Assembly (NCBI RefSeq): GCF_000758705.1 | Contig: NZ_CP009287.1 | Coordinates: 1,612,001 to 1,676,000, forward strand | Source of the DNA: Paenibacillus graminis | GTDB lineage: Bacteria; Bacillota; Bacilli; Paenibacillales; Paenibacillaceae | Direction of reading: 5' to 3' | DNA: 64,000 nucleotides | Notes under the pieces: model-generated | Seen by the model: only the letters and a program-made list of their open reading frames with translations | What the model was told of the DNA's origin: nothing | The model's database searches: none | Program-made: the position numbers and the translations under genes | Shown here: one piece after another, positions 17,836 to 25,608 of the stretch | Position numbering within the stretch: the stretch's first letter is position 1 | Layout: each line of letters starts with the position of its first letter

Positions 17836-19791
17836 ATGAAAATCATCCTGGCTACATTAAATGCCAAATATATTCATACCTCGCTCGCGATCCGCCTTCT
17901 GAAGGCATACAGCGAGCATGAGTTTCAGGATATCCATTTGGCGGAATATACCATCAAAGATCCCGTGATGAATATCGTGTCCGACCTATTCCAGAAGAAA
18001 CCGGATGTGATCGGGTTTTCCTGTTATATCTGGAACATTGAAGAGACTGTCAAGGTGGTCGGGATTCTCAAGCAAGTGATGCCTGAGGTGATGATTGTAC
18101 TGGGCGGGCCGGAAGTATCATATGAGCCCCTTTACTGGATGCAGCGGGAAGCCGGGATTGATTTTGTCGTGAACGGCGACGGGGAAGAGACCTTCCACCA
18201 TCTGCTCCAGGAGCTGCGGGATGACCGCAAGTTTCATTTTGTCTATGGAGCTGCTTACCGCAAGGGCGAAGAGCTGATCGTCAATCCACCGCGTCCCAAA
18301 AGCGATCTGAACACCCTGCCGTCCCCGCACCGGTTCCCGGATGATCTGCCGGATCTCGGCAAGCGGATTGTTTATTTTGAGACCAGCCGGGGCTGCCCGT
18401 TCAACTGCCAGTTCTGCCTGTCCAGCATTGAGGTGGGTGTGCGGTACTATGATATTGAGCGGGTGAAATCAGATCTGCTCTATCTGATCGAGAATGGTGC
18501 CAAAGTCATCAAATTTCTCGACCGCACCTTCAATATCAACCGCAATTACGCGATGGAAATGTTCCAGTTCCTGATCGACAACCATCAGGGCTGTGTGTTC
18601 CAGTTCGAGATTACAGCGGATATAATGCGTCCGGAGGTGCTGGATTTCCTTGCCGAGAACGCACCTCCGGGCATCTTCCGTTTCGAAATAGGTGTGCAAT
18701 CCACCAATGACGAGACGAATGAGCTGGTCAAACGCCGCCAGAACTTCACCAAGCTGTCCCGCACTGTCATGAAAATCAAAGCCAGCGGCAACATCGACCA
18801 GCATCTCGATTTGATTGCGGGGCTGCCGCAGGAGGATTATGCCACCTTCCGCAAGACGTTCAACGATGTATTTGCCATGGAGCCGGAAGAGCTCCAGCTC
18901 GGATTCCTCAAAATGCTGCGCGGCACCGGGCTGCGTGCCCAGGCAGCCAAATACAACTATACGTATATGGAGCATGCCCCATATGAGATTCTGAGCAGCC
19001 ATGTGATGCCGTTCTCCGACATTATCCGCCTCAAGCGGCTGGAGGATGTGCTGGAGAAATATTGGAACAGCCACAGGCTGGATCACTCGGTTAAATATCT
19101 GATCCGCCATGTGTTCGAATCGCCGTTCGATTTCTTCCAGGAGTTCGGCGATTACTGGGAGGCGCGGGGCTGGCAGAAGATCGGCCATCAGCTGGAGGAT
19201 CTGTTCACCCGGCTGCATGCCTTTCTCACGGACCGTGGAACGGAAGCCATGGACATTATCAACGGGCTGATGAAGCTGGATTATTTCCTGGGCCACAAAT
19301 ATAAGCCGCGCAAGATCTGGTGGGATATCACGCTGGACAAGCCGGAGTGGTCCCATTATATGAAGGAGATCGCCGGTCATCCGGAGCGTCTCTCCGCCAA
19401 GCTGGCGGAGGCGGGGTTCAGCGAGCGGGAGCTGCAAAAGTTCACCGTGCTCGAAGTGCTCCCGTTCCGTCTGGAAGCCGTGCTGGACTCGATCAGCGGA
19501 CTGCGCTTTGACCCGGCAGCCGCTGCGGAAGCTGAAGGGGCCGGACAGGCTGGCGGTATACCGGACAACTTCAGTCCGGCAGGCGGCATGGAGGCAGGCA
19601 CGGCAGCTGCTGCCGCTAAGACGGGGGCTGCGGACACGGCATTATTAGCCGCGATGCCGCTTGCGGCCGCGGACAAGAGTTCCACCGCTCTGGCGGAAGC
19701 TCTGCCGGATGCCGGCGGAAGCACCCTGCTGATCGTCATGTACCAGCAGGACGAGAGCCAGCGGGCGCAATATTATGCGCTGCCTTTGTAG
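17836..19791 (+). CDS. B12-binding domain radical SAM protein (DUF4080 type)
   Basis: 651 residues. The N-terminal cobalamin-binding Rossmann domain (about residues 1-140, with DVIGFSCYIWN) is followed by a radical SAM barrel with the cluster motif CPFNCQFC near residue 192, and a C-terminal DUF4080 region. The family is annotated as a radical SAM enzyme of unknown reaction. Between about residues 556 and 625 there is an Ala/Gly-rich low-complexity stretch inside the C-terminal domain, which looks like a lineage-specific insertion. It follows recQ by 16 bases and is probably co-transcribed with it. Confidence 0.88.
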   Translation: MKIILATLNAKYIHTSLAIRLLKAYSEHEFQDIHLAEYTIKDPVMNIVSDLFQKKPDVIGFSCYIWNIEETVKVVGILKQVMPEVMIVLGGPEVSYEPLYWMQREAGIDFVVNGDGEETFHHLLQELRDDRKFHFVYGAAYRKGEELIVNPPRPKSDLNTLPSPHRFPDDLPDLGKRIVYFETSRGCPFNCQFCLSSIEVGVRYYDIERVKSDLLYLIENGAKVIKFLDRTFNINRNYAMEMFQFLIDNHQGCVFQFEITADIMRPEVLDFLAENAPPGIFRFEIGVQSTNDETNELVKRRQNFTKLSRTVMKIKASGNIDQHLDLIAGLPQEDYATFRKTFNDVFAMEPEELQLGFLKMLRGTGLRAQAAKYNYTYMEHAPYEILSSHVMPFSDIIRLKRLEDVLEKYWNSHRLDHSVKYLIRHVFESPFDFFQEFGDYWEARGWQKIGHQLEDLFTRLHAFLTDRGTEAMDIINGLMKLDYFLGHKYKPRKIWWDITLDKPEWSHYMKEIAGHPERLSAKLAEAGFSERELQKFTVLEVLPFRLEAVLDSISGLRFDPAAAAEAEGAGQAGGIPDNFSPAGGMEAGTAAAAAKTGAADTALLAAMPLAAADKSSTALAEALPDAGGSTLLIVMYQQDESQRAQYYALPL

Positions 19792-19830
19792 GAAGGCGCG
19801 CTCTTAATCGGGCGGGGAAGGAGAGAGAGA

Positions 19831-20355
19831 ATGAACACTGCTGTTTTTTTGTGTTTATATGAAGAAAAGTACAAGGAAGACCTGCTTGCCTTTGAGCTGC
19901 CGCCGGAGCAGGCAGCGTTCACCGGATTGCCGGAAGAGACTTTGTCTGAAGCTTTAGCCAACCCCGATAAATCGGCTGTCGTCATTGCCCGGAAGGAACA
20001 GGCTGTGGGCTTTTTTATCCTTCACCGTGGAGAGGGGATTGCGGACTTTTACCCGAATACAACCGGGGCCATACTGCTGCGTGCGTTCCTGATTAACTAT
20101 GCGAGCCAAGGGCAGGGATTGGCCAGAGCTGCAATGGAGCAGCTGCCCGGCTTCATCAGAACCCATTTTCCTTTGGTCCGCGAAATTGTACTTGCTGTCA
20201 ACGCGCGGAATATCGCTGCTGCAAGCCTCTACTCCAGAGCAGGCTTCCTTGATAAAGGGCTCCGCCGCAGCGGGCACAAGGGGCCGCAGAAAGTGCTTCA
20301 ATATGGATTAGGGGGGACATTGGCAGAGGTTCGTTCCGCCTCGGAATTTATGTAA
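19831..20355 (+). CDS. GNAT family N-acetyltransferase
   Basis: 174 residues with a GNAT fold. The acetyl-CoA loop appears as ASQGQGLARAAMEQLPGF (about residues 90-107), with the typical later segment VNARNIAAASLYSRAGF (about 127-143). Ribosome binding site GGAAGGAGAGAGAGA precedes the ATG. The substrate is unknown. It is the last gene before the toxin-antitoxin-like locus, and the antisense RNA promoter begins only about 15 bases after its stop. Confidence 0.88.
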   Translation: MNTAVFLCLYEEKYKEDLLAFELPPEQAAFTGLPEETLSEALANPDKSAVVIARKEQAVGFFILHRGEGIADFYPNTTGAILLRAFLINYASQGQGLARAAMEQLPGFIRTHFPLVREIVLAVNARNIAAASLYSRAGFLDKGLRRSGHKGPQKVLQYGLGGTLAEVRSASEFM

Positions 20356-20370
20356 TAAAATGGGTTGTGC

Positions 20371-20376
20371 TATAAT
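20371..20376 (+). promoter_or_regulatory. extended -10 promoter of the antisense RNA
   Basis: TGCTATAAT, an exact extended -10 (TGnTATAAT), with a poor -35. Transcription would begin near 20383. Confidence 0.6.
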
Positions 20377-20381
20377 ACAAT

Positions 20382-20413
20382 AAAAAAAGGAGCTGTGTCA
20401 CCAGCACAGCCCC
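20382..20413 (-). terminator. rho-independent terminator of the toxin mRNA
   Basis: On the minus strand, GGGGCTGTG and CACAGCTCC form a 9-bp stem (one G-U pair), followed by seven Ts. It places the 3' end of the toxin mRNA just beyond the antisense RNA start. Confidence 0.85.
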
Positions 20414-20502
20414 GTTGTACAACCACTGCTGAAGAGCAGCCGGTCGTCCCGTTTTATTTGGTTGGAGTAGACCGTTACCTTACAGGGGCGGTCTATTTCT
20501 TT
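20383..20502 (+). ncRNA. putative RatA-like antisense antitoxin RNA
   Basis: A transcript of about 120 nt is predicted from the extended -10 at 20371-20376 to a terminator whose arms TAGACCG (20468-20474) and CGGTCTA (20489-20495) are followed by TTTCTTTTT. It is complementary to the whole 3' untranslated region and the last few bases of the small toxin gene on the opposite strand, the arrangement of Bacillus txpA/ratA-type type I modules. The RNA has no ribosome binding site with an ORF of note. Inferred from signals only. Confidence 0.6.
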
Positions 20503-20630
20503 TTAATGTAGCCAAGCAGTGCCAATATGAACATACCGAACATGAACATTAGGGTAATAGCATCTTTAACGTCCATTACCTCCACCTCCTCTAGGGAGTG
20601 CGCCTGCTGCTCATGAACATTGTTGTACAA
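20415..20630. repeat. bipartite inverted repeat joining toxin mRNA 5' and 3' ends
   Basis: Plus-strand blocks TTGTACAAC (20415-20423) and GAGCAGC (20434-20440) have exact inverted partners GTTGTACAA (20622-20630) and GCTGCTC (20606-20612), in the right order and with similar spacers (10 and 9 bases). In the toxin mRNA this pairs the extreme 5' end with the 3' untranslated region, as in known type I toxin mRNAs held inactive by long-range pairing. Confidence 0.65.
20493..20576 (-). CDS. TxpA/holin-like small membrane toxin, type I module
   Basis: A 27-residue peptide beginning MDVKDAITLMFMFGMF, with a single hydrophobic helix (about residues 6-23) and a GYIKKK basic tail. This matches the pattern of putative holin-like type I toxins (TxpA/BsrG relatives), in which a short acidic N-terminus, LTLM-like motif and one membrane helix are followed by lysines. 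A strong AGGAGG(TGGAGG) site precedes the ATG. Overlapping convergent antisense RNA, terminators on both strands and a 5'-3' inverted repeat support a type I toxin-antitoxin function. Toxicity is inferred. The gene is too short for routine gene finding. Confidence 0.72.
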   Translation of the reverse strand: MDVKDAITLMFMFGMFILALLGYIKKK

Positions 20631-20634
20631 GAGA

Positions 20635-20643
20635 ATCATATCA
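20635..20643 (-). promoter_or_regulatory. toxin gene promoter (extended -10)
   Basis: The minus strand reads TGATATGAT, an extended -10 (TGnTATGAT), without a clear -35. Transcription should start near 20628-20630, at the base of the 5' arm TTGTACAAC. Confidence 0.5.
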
Positions 20644-20753
20644 CATTTGGTATGTTAAAAAATGGAGCATTAGTAGATTTATAGCGGAAAAATACAAAGA
20701 CAGGCTTTCCGTAACGGACGGAGAGCCTGTCTTTTATACGTTTTTGCCTGATA

Positions 20754-21716
20754 CTAAGGAGCAACCGGCTGAAGCATCAGTGATTCCGCCGGAAGATGCC
20801 GGACGAGCCAGTCCAGCACATCCGCAGTCACCTCATCCCGGTTGACCTCGTTGAGCATTTCATGCCTGCCTTCCGGATACAGCCTGTATTCCACATCTGA
20901 AATTCCATGCTCCCGGTAGATCTCTGCCAGTCGCAGCACGCCTTGACCGTTCATACCGACCGGGTCTTTGGCTCCAGCAAACAAGTATACAGGTTTATCC
21001 TTGCAGAGGGTAACCAGTGTTTCCCGGGAATGGATATCCCGCAGCAGCCGGAAGAAATCGCGGAAGAACCGGGTGGTGCAAATCGCTCCGCAGAATGGAT
21101 CGGCTATAAAGCGGTCCACCTCCTGCGTATCACTGCTCAGCCAGTCAAAGGCGGTTCTCACTGGGGTAAAGGACCGGTTATATGGACCAAACACAATCCC
21201 ATTCAGCAGAACACTCCGGTGGCGCATCCCCTGCAGCCTGAATTGCAGTCCCGCCAGTGATTCCCCGATCCGGAGCATGGTGCGCGGCCCGTTGGTGCCG
21301 CTGAGAATAAATCCGGCATAGATGTCACGGCCTTCCTCGCACATCAGCTTTTGTGCGAGAAAGGAGCCCATGCTGTGGGCTAGGAGGAAGATCGGCAGGC
21401 CCTCATGCCGGGAGCGGGCGATTCCGCCGAGCTGGAGCAGATTGCGCCGCATCCAGTAGAAACCATTCTCGCCGGTATCGCCGAGCAGTTCAACCCGGCC
21501 TGCAGTTAGCCCATGGCCGCGGTGGTCATTGGCATATACCGCATAGCCTGCTCCTGTAAGAGCCGCTGCAAACCGGGCATACCGGGCAGCCGTCTCACAC
21601 ATGCCGTGGGCAATCTGGACAATCCCCCTGACCGGAGCCTCCGGTTCCGGCAGCCATTCATACACATGAATGGCGACGCCCAGCGGATCGGTCATCTTAA
21701 AAGTGTTTTCCCTCAT
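20754..21716 (-). CDS. alpha/beta hydrolase, lysophospholipase-like
   Basis: 320 residues of the serine aminopeptidase S33 / monoacylglycerol lipase type. HGMCETAARYARFAAAL forms the oxyanion-hole region, NDHRGHG follows near residue 78, and the nucleophile elbow LAHSMGSF lies near residue 125, with D in FAGAKDPVG and H in YPEGRHEMLNE completing the triad. No signal peptide. The start at 21716 is set by AGGAGG 6 bases upstream. The 5' leader is a repeat-derived element shared with the glycosyltransferase at 4864. Probable ester or lysolipid hydrolase; substrate unknown. Confidence 0.9.
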   Translation of the reverse strand: MRENTFKMTDPLGVAIHVYEWLPEPEAPVRGIVQIAHGMCETAARYARFAAALTGAGYAVYANDHRGHGLTAGRVELLGDTGENGFYWMRRNLLQLGGIARSRHEGLPIFLLAHSMGSFLAQKLMCEEGRDIYAGFILSGTNGPRTMLRIGESLAGLQFRLQGMRHRSVLLNGIVFGPYNRSFTPVRTAFDWLSSDTQEVDRFIADPFCGAICTTRFFRDFFRLLRDIHSRETLVTLCKDKPVYLFAGAKDPVGMNGQGVLRLAEIYREHGISDVEYRLYPEGRHEMLNEVNRDEVTADVLDWLVRHLPAESLMLQPVAP

Positions 21717-21905
21717 ACCGTTCCTCCTAAAAGTTTTGTGAGCCATACTTCTGGAGATTGCTGCGTACAAAACTTACTTCGGAAGCATAGGCTTAGTTCT
21801 GTGAGCCATACTTCTTGGAGATGAGCGTTAATGTAACAGCAAAACGGACACACGATCAAATCTTCCTGCAACACCCGTTCGGGAGCATGGACCTAAGCTT
21901 GGAAC
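21717..21905 (-). repeat. repeat-derived 5' untranslated element, copy 2, partly duplicated
   Basis: On the plus strand GTGAGCCATACTTCT occurs at about 21738-21752 and again at about 21799-21813, each followed by GGAGAT. Read on the minus strand, the copy next to the hydrolase start matches 4782-4859 up to and including AAACTTTTAGGAGG. A third, more diverged block (ATGCTCCCGAA, minus strand) lies near 21880. Confidence 0.6.
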
Positions 21906-21938
21906 CTTACCCGTTATACTATGCCGGCGGGGCATGGC

Positions 21939-22907
21939 TTATGGCAGATAGGAACGCAGCACCGTAGAGTGGCCTTCGATTCCGTAAGCCCCAAGGGTGG
22001 ACGGAAGCAGGTAGCATTCTCCGGCGGAATAAGGCTGGGAGCCGCCTTCCCAGGTCAGATGCCCGCTGCCTTCGCAGACTACGAGAATGGTGAAGCTGTC
22101 CGGTGTGGTGGAGAGGCTCCATTCTCCGTTTACGACGCCTTTTTCTACAATAAAGTAGGGGGAAGCGGCAATCTGCAGCCACTCTCCGGCCACAGCGCCA
22201 TCTGTCTTCATGGAGGTTGCGCCTGCGCCTTCATAAGCGGTTACGTTAAGCGAATCCTCGATATGAAGCTCACGCGGTTTGCCATCCAGACCCGGACGGT
22301 CGTAGTCGTAAATCCGGTATGTAGTGTCGGAGTTCTGCTGAATTTCCGCTACAACCACTCCGGCGCAGAGCGCGTGAACGGTTCCGGCCGGGATGTAGAA
22401 GGCGTCACCGGCGGAGACTGTGATTTCCTGCATGCTGTCCATAACCGTACCGCTTTCCAGCGCCTCACGCAGACTTTCGCGGGTTACGCCGTCTTTAAGG
22501 CCGTAGATAATTTTGGCGCCCGGTTTGGCGTCCAGCACGTACCACATTTCTGTTTTGCCCAGTTCTCCCTTTGGCAATCCTGCATAATCATCCGTCGGAT
22601 GCACCTGCACAGACAGATTGTCATTGCAGTCCAGCAGCTTGATCAGCAGCGGGAACCGGCCGCCGTCTTTGGGGCTGCCCTTGCTGCCGAACCATTCATG
22701 GCCGAACTGCTCGCGGATCTGATCCAATCCTTGTCCAGCCAGCTCGCCATTGAGCACTGAAGAGGTGCCATTGGGATGATCGGCAATCATCCATCCTTCG
22801 CCAATATGGCCTTCCGGCAGCTCCAGGCCGAATTTCTCCAGGGCCCGGCCTCCCCATACACGTTCTTTGAACTCCGGCTGAAATTTTAAAGGATAAGGCT
22901 TAGTCAT
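21939..22907 (-). CDS. manA: mannose-6-phosphate isomerase, class I
   Basis: 322 residues, the short Bacillus-type class I enzyme that interconverts mannose 6-phosphate and fructose 6-phosphate. The N-terminus PLKFQPEFKERVWGGRAL is characteristic, and the zinc-site segment LSVQVHPTDDYA (near residue 98) and the later FYIPAGTVHAL (near 175) are present. ATG 22907 has AGGAAGGAAG about 9 bases upstream; an in-frame GTG lies one codon earlier. It provides mannose 6-phosphate for catabolism or for GDP-mannose used by glycosyltransferases such as those in this window. Confidence 0.93.
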   Translation of the reverse strand: MTKPYPLKFQPEFKERVWGGRALEKFGLELPEGHIGEGWMIADHPNGTSSVLNGELAGQGLDQIREQFGHEWFGSKGSPKDGGRFPLLIKLLDCNDNLSVQVHPTDDYAGLPKGELGKTEMWYVLDAKPGAKIIYGLKDGVTRESLREALESGTVMDSMQEITVSAGDAFYIPAGTVHALCAGVVVAEIQQNSDTTYRIYDYDRPGLDGKPRELHIEDSLNVTAYEGAGATSMKTDGAVAGEWLQIAASPYFIVEKGVVNGEWSLSTTPDSFTILVVCEGSGHLTWEGGSQPYSAGECYLLPSTLGAYGIEGHSTVLRSYLP

Positions 22908-22949
22908 CACTGCATCTCTTCCTTCCTAATTGTAGAATAATGGGTTCGC

Positions 22950-23342
22950 TTATTTGTTTTGTACAGATTGGAAGAACTCCAGCTTCTCTTCATCCGGCCC
23001 GTCAAAAAAGAAATAGCGGCTGCCGTTCGGCAGCGTTGAAATCCCGGTTAGGGCAGGTATGCCTAGCGCGGCAATTCTTCTGTGCTCTTCCTCAATATCA
23101 TCTACCGTGAAGGCGGCATGACTTACTCTTCCTTCCCGGGGCAGGCCTTCAAACACCCGTTCAATCAATTCTACCTCTACACTGGCCTGTCCGGGAAAGC
23201 TCAGAAAAGCCAGGCGCACCCCGTCCCCCGCTTCGCCCAGAATGCTGCGCACGGTTAACCCGATGACCTCCCGGTAAAATTGCAGCGAACGCTCCAGATT
23301 GTCCACTTTGATGCCAATGTGCTCCATCTTGGTTACGGCCAC
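22950..23342 (-). CDS. VOC family protein (glyoxalase/bleomycin resistance fold)
   Basis: 130 residues with two beta-alpha-beta-beta-beta modules. HIGIKVDNLERSLQFYREVIGL and SHAAFTVDDIEEEHRRI are the paired strand-helix starts, with H and E metal ligands in the expected places. It resembles lactoylglutathione lyase-like proteins, but the reaction cannot be assigned. The GTG start at 23342 immediately follows the mnmM stop, with GGAG in the end of mnmM; ATG at 23327 is an alternative. Third gene of a mnmL-mnmM-VOC operon. Confidence 0.85.
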   Translation of the reverse strand: MAVTKMEHIGIKVDNLERSLQFYREVIGLTVRSILGEAGDGVRLAFLSFPGQASVEVELIERVFEGLPREGRVSHAAFTVDDIEEEHRRIAALGIPALTGISTLPNGSRYFFFDGPDEEKLEFFQSVQNK

Positions 23343-23948
23343 TTACAGATCAGCTCCTTTTTTCTTCTCGATCGCCAGTGTGTACGGGGCGGAGGCCCGC
23401 TGGAGCTGGCGGTAGACGATGGCTTGCGCCTGGCGGGACGGAAGGCCCGCCGCCCATGCTTCCACGGCGGCGGCTTCCTGATCCCCGCCTTCGTGGCCGG
23501 GATAGAGGACGGCCGTGATGATGCCGCCCGGCCGCAGCAGCGCGAGTGCGGCCTCCAGCGCGGCCAGCGTGCCCGTGGGCTCGGTGATGATGGTCTTGTC
23601 GGCATCGCCCGCGGGCAGATAGCCGAGATTGAACATCACCGCCGAGACCGTTCCGCGCCAGTCCGGCGGAACGGCTTCTGCCATTGCTGCATGGCTCTGC
23701 AGCAGCAGCGTTACGGGAGACAGCGCCGCCTGCGCCTCCTCCCGGGCCAGCCGCAGGCGCTCTCCGGCCAGAGCCAGCGCCGCAGGCTGGATGTCGAAGC
23801 CGTACACCCCGCCGCGCGGCCCGGCCGTCTTGGCGAGGAACAGCGTGTCGGCACCGGTGCCCACGGTGGCGTCAATCGCCCGGCCGCCCGGCTGAAGGCG
23901 GCCCTCTGTTAATTTATGAGCAAAGCTAAGGACCGACATAAAGCCCAT
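23343..23948 (-). CDS. mnmM: class I SAM methyltransferase, YtqB/MnmM family (tRNA wobble uridine)
   Basis: 201 residues. A SAM-binding motif AIDATVGTGADTLFLAK lies near residues 24-40 and the family signature VMFNLGYLPAGD near 130. Bacillus YtqB orthologues have been assigned as MnmM, the enzyme that methylates nm5(s2)U to mnm5(s2)U at tRNA position 34, partnered with the radical SAM protein YtqA (MnmL). Here the YtqA-type gene lies directly upstream with a 1-base overlap (TAATG), which strongly supports the assignment. The function comes from family knowledge. Confidence 0.85.
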   Translation of the reverse strand: MGFMSVLSFAHKLTEGRLQPGGRAIDATVGTGADTLFLAKTAGPRGGVYGFDIQPAALALAGERLRLAREEAQAALSPVTLLLQSHAAMAEAVPPDWRGTVSAVMFNLGYLPAGDADKTIITEPTGTLAALEAALALLRPGGIITAVLYPGHEGGDQEAAAVEAWAAGLPSRQAQAIVYRQLQRASAPYTLAIEKKKGADL

Positions 23949-24904
23949 TAGCTCTTCCTCCAGTATTTACCCTGCCAGGTATCCCGGGCAAGCAATTCAT
24001 CATCAATCGCGTTCAGCACTTCCCATTTCTTGAGGCTCCACACCGGACCGACCAGCAGATCGCGCGGGGCGTCGCCGGTCAGGCGGTGCACAATCATTTC
24101 CGGTGGAAGGAGCTCAAGTGAATCGGCGATCAGCTTCACATACTCATCCTTCTCCAGAAAACGCAGGAGGCCGGCTTCATATTGCTTCACCATCGGCGTT
24201 TTGCGCATCAGGTGCAGCAGATGGATTTTGATGCCCTGCACGTCCATGTTCGCCACTGCGGACACTGTATCCAGCATCATTTCATGAGTTTCCTGCGGCA
24301 GGCCGTGAATAATGTGCGTGCAGACGCGGATGCCGTGGCGGCGAAGCTTCTGGACAGCGTCAATGTAGCACTGCGTATCATGTGCCCGGTTAATCAGCTC
24401 AGAGGTGGAGTCATGAATGGTTTGCAGGCCCATCTCGATCCAGAGATAGGTCCGCTGGTTCAGTTCAGCCAGGTATTCGACCACATCATCAGGGAGGCAG
24501 TCGGGACGCGTAGCGATGGACAGGCCGACTACGCCCGGCTGCTGCAGAATGATTTCATAATATTCTCTGAGTTCCTCGACCGGAGCATATGTGTTCGTAT
24601 AAGCCTGAAAGTAACCGATATATTTGGCATCCGGCCATTTCAAATGCTGTCTGTCCCGTACATTATTGAACTGGGTCACCAGATCGTCGCGCCGGCTGCC
24701 GGCGAAATCCCCGGAGCCTCTGGCACTGCAAAAGGTACAGCCTCCTTTGGCGATGGAGCCGTCCCGGTTGGGACAGGTAAAGCCGGCATCAAGCATGACT
24801 TTGAACACTTTGGTGTCCATATGTTCACGCATTTCATAATTCCAGGTATGGAAACGTTTATCCCCCCACAGCAGTGGAGAGGAGGTCTGTAGAAGGTTGG
24901 ACAT
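23948..24904 (-). CDS. mnmL: radical SAM protein, TIGR01212/YtqA (MnmL) family
   Basis: 318 residues. The TIGR01212 radical SAM cluster motif has the extended spacing CPNRDGSIAKGGCTFC near residues 44-59, rather than plain CxxxCxxC. Later family segments are YFQAYTNTYAP and GLSIATRPDC. Orthologues (YtqA, E. coli YhcC-like) act on radicals; in Bacillus the protein is linked to the glycine/ammonium route to mnm5U at the tRNA wobble position together with MnmM. The start is supported by AAAGGAG 7 bases upstream. The downstream mnmM gene overlaps by one base. Confidence 0.85.
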   Translation of the reverse strand: MSNLLQTSSPLLWGDKRFHTWNYEMREHMDTKVFKVMLDAGFTCPNRDGSIAKGGCTFCSARGSGDFAGSRRDDLVTQFNNVRDRQHLKWPDAKYIGYFQAYTNTYAPVEELREYYEIILQQPGVVGLSIATRPDCLPDDVVEYLAELNQRTYLWIEMGLQTIHDSTSELINRAHDTQCYIDAVQKLRRHGIRVCTHIIHGLPQETHEMMLDTVSAVANMDVQGIKIHLLHLMRKTPMVKQYEAGLLRFLEKDEYVKLIADSLELLPPEMIVHRLTGDAPRDLLVGPVWSLKKWEVLNAIDDELLARDTWQGKYWRKS

Positions 24905-24923
24905 GCAGTACTCCTTTCTCTAA

Positions 24924-25018
24924 AATATAAGGATTTATCAGTTCCACGCCTTCAATATCCTTATATTACCCGCTGAAACGAACCGTCTCTTGTAAGGAGA
25001 CGAAGCCGTTTCTACTTA
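24924..25018. repeat. dispersed composite palindromic repeat (family 1), near-complete copy
   Basis: Two parts: an inverted repeat AATATAAGGAT (24924-24934) / ATATCCTTATATT (24955-24967), then CGCTGAAACG (24971-24980) ... GTCTC/GGAGAC ... CCGTTTCTACTTA. The copy at 41334-41432 has the same two-part plan. It lies upstream of mnmL in non-coding DNA. Confidence 0.7.
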
Positions 25019-25111
25019 ACCTTTCCATTGTATCAAAAATCAGCGGTGAACGTAACATTAAGACCGCTGCAATTGAGGCGGAAAATAGGCCGGAATAATA
25101 GCGTTTTCATC

Positions 25112-25140
25112 TTGCTAATGCTTACACATTGTGTTATATT
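25112..25140 (+). promoter_or_regulatory. sigma-A-like promoter of the 60-residue gene
   Basis: TTGCTA, a 17-base spacer and TATATT. It would give a leader of about 90 bases before the ATG at 25239. Confidence 0.45.
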
Positions 25141-25238
25141 TAGGTTGTAAAAAAGCCGCTGCAGCCAACATAATTTCTATCTCATGAATTCATAATTTCG
25201 TGTCGCAAGGTTCATAATACATTGAAGAGGTGATCACG

Positions 25239-25421
25239 ATGAATTCTCAAACGGCTTATGCCGAAGGAAAAGGCTCTATTGATGTGCAGCTGACTCCCGA
25301 CGAAGCGCTGGCGCTTACGGGCGTTGAATTTAACGGCAATCACAAGATCAAGACTGAAGCACAGCGCAAGATCCGCAATGCTTTCGAGAAGACATTTGAT
25401 TTTAAGTCTTCTGCCAAGTAG
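25239..25421 (+). CDS. small conserved-looking hypothetical protein
   Basis: 60 residues, soluble and mostly helical, with an acidic middle (VQLTPDEALALTGVEF) and a basic C-terminus. I do not recognise a family. The ATG at 25239 is preceded by AGAGGTG at a normal distance and a promoter candidate lies about 100 bases upstream; a strong terminator follows at 25469. These signals make it a real, monocistronic gene. Confidence 0.72.
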   Translation: MNSQTAYAEGKGSIDVQLTPDEALALTGVEFNGNHKIKTEAQRKIRNAFEKTFDFKSSAK

Positions 25422-25468
25422 ACTAGAATTGCACGAGACAATGGACCCCAATTCCAAATACAACAAAA

Positions 25469-25521
25469 GGGAGTTCTTCGTCCGGCCGTACCAGGCCAGG
25501 CGGAGAATTCCTTTTTTTTTT
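25469..25521 (+). terminator. rho-independent terminator
   Basis: A stem of about 18 bp with G-U pairs, GGGAGTTCTTCGTCCGGCC against GGCCAGGCGGAGAATTCC, followed by ten Ts. It ends the small gene upstream and separates it from trmB. Confidence 0.9.
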
Positions 25522-25608
25522 CGGTGAAATCCCTTTACTTTTGCGGACAAGTTCGGCACAATATTGCAAGTGACAGTGTACGTATTAGAGAAAGCGGAGG
25601 AATACCTT

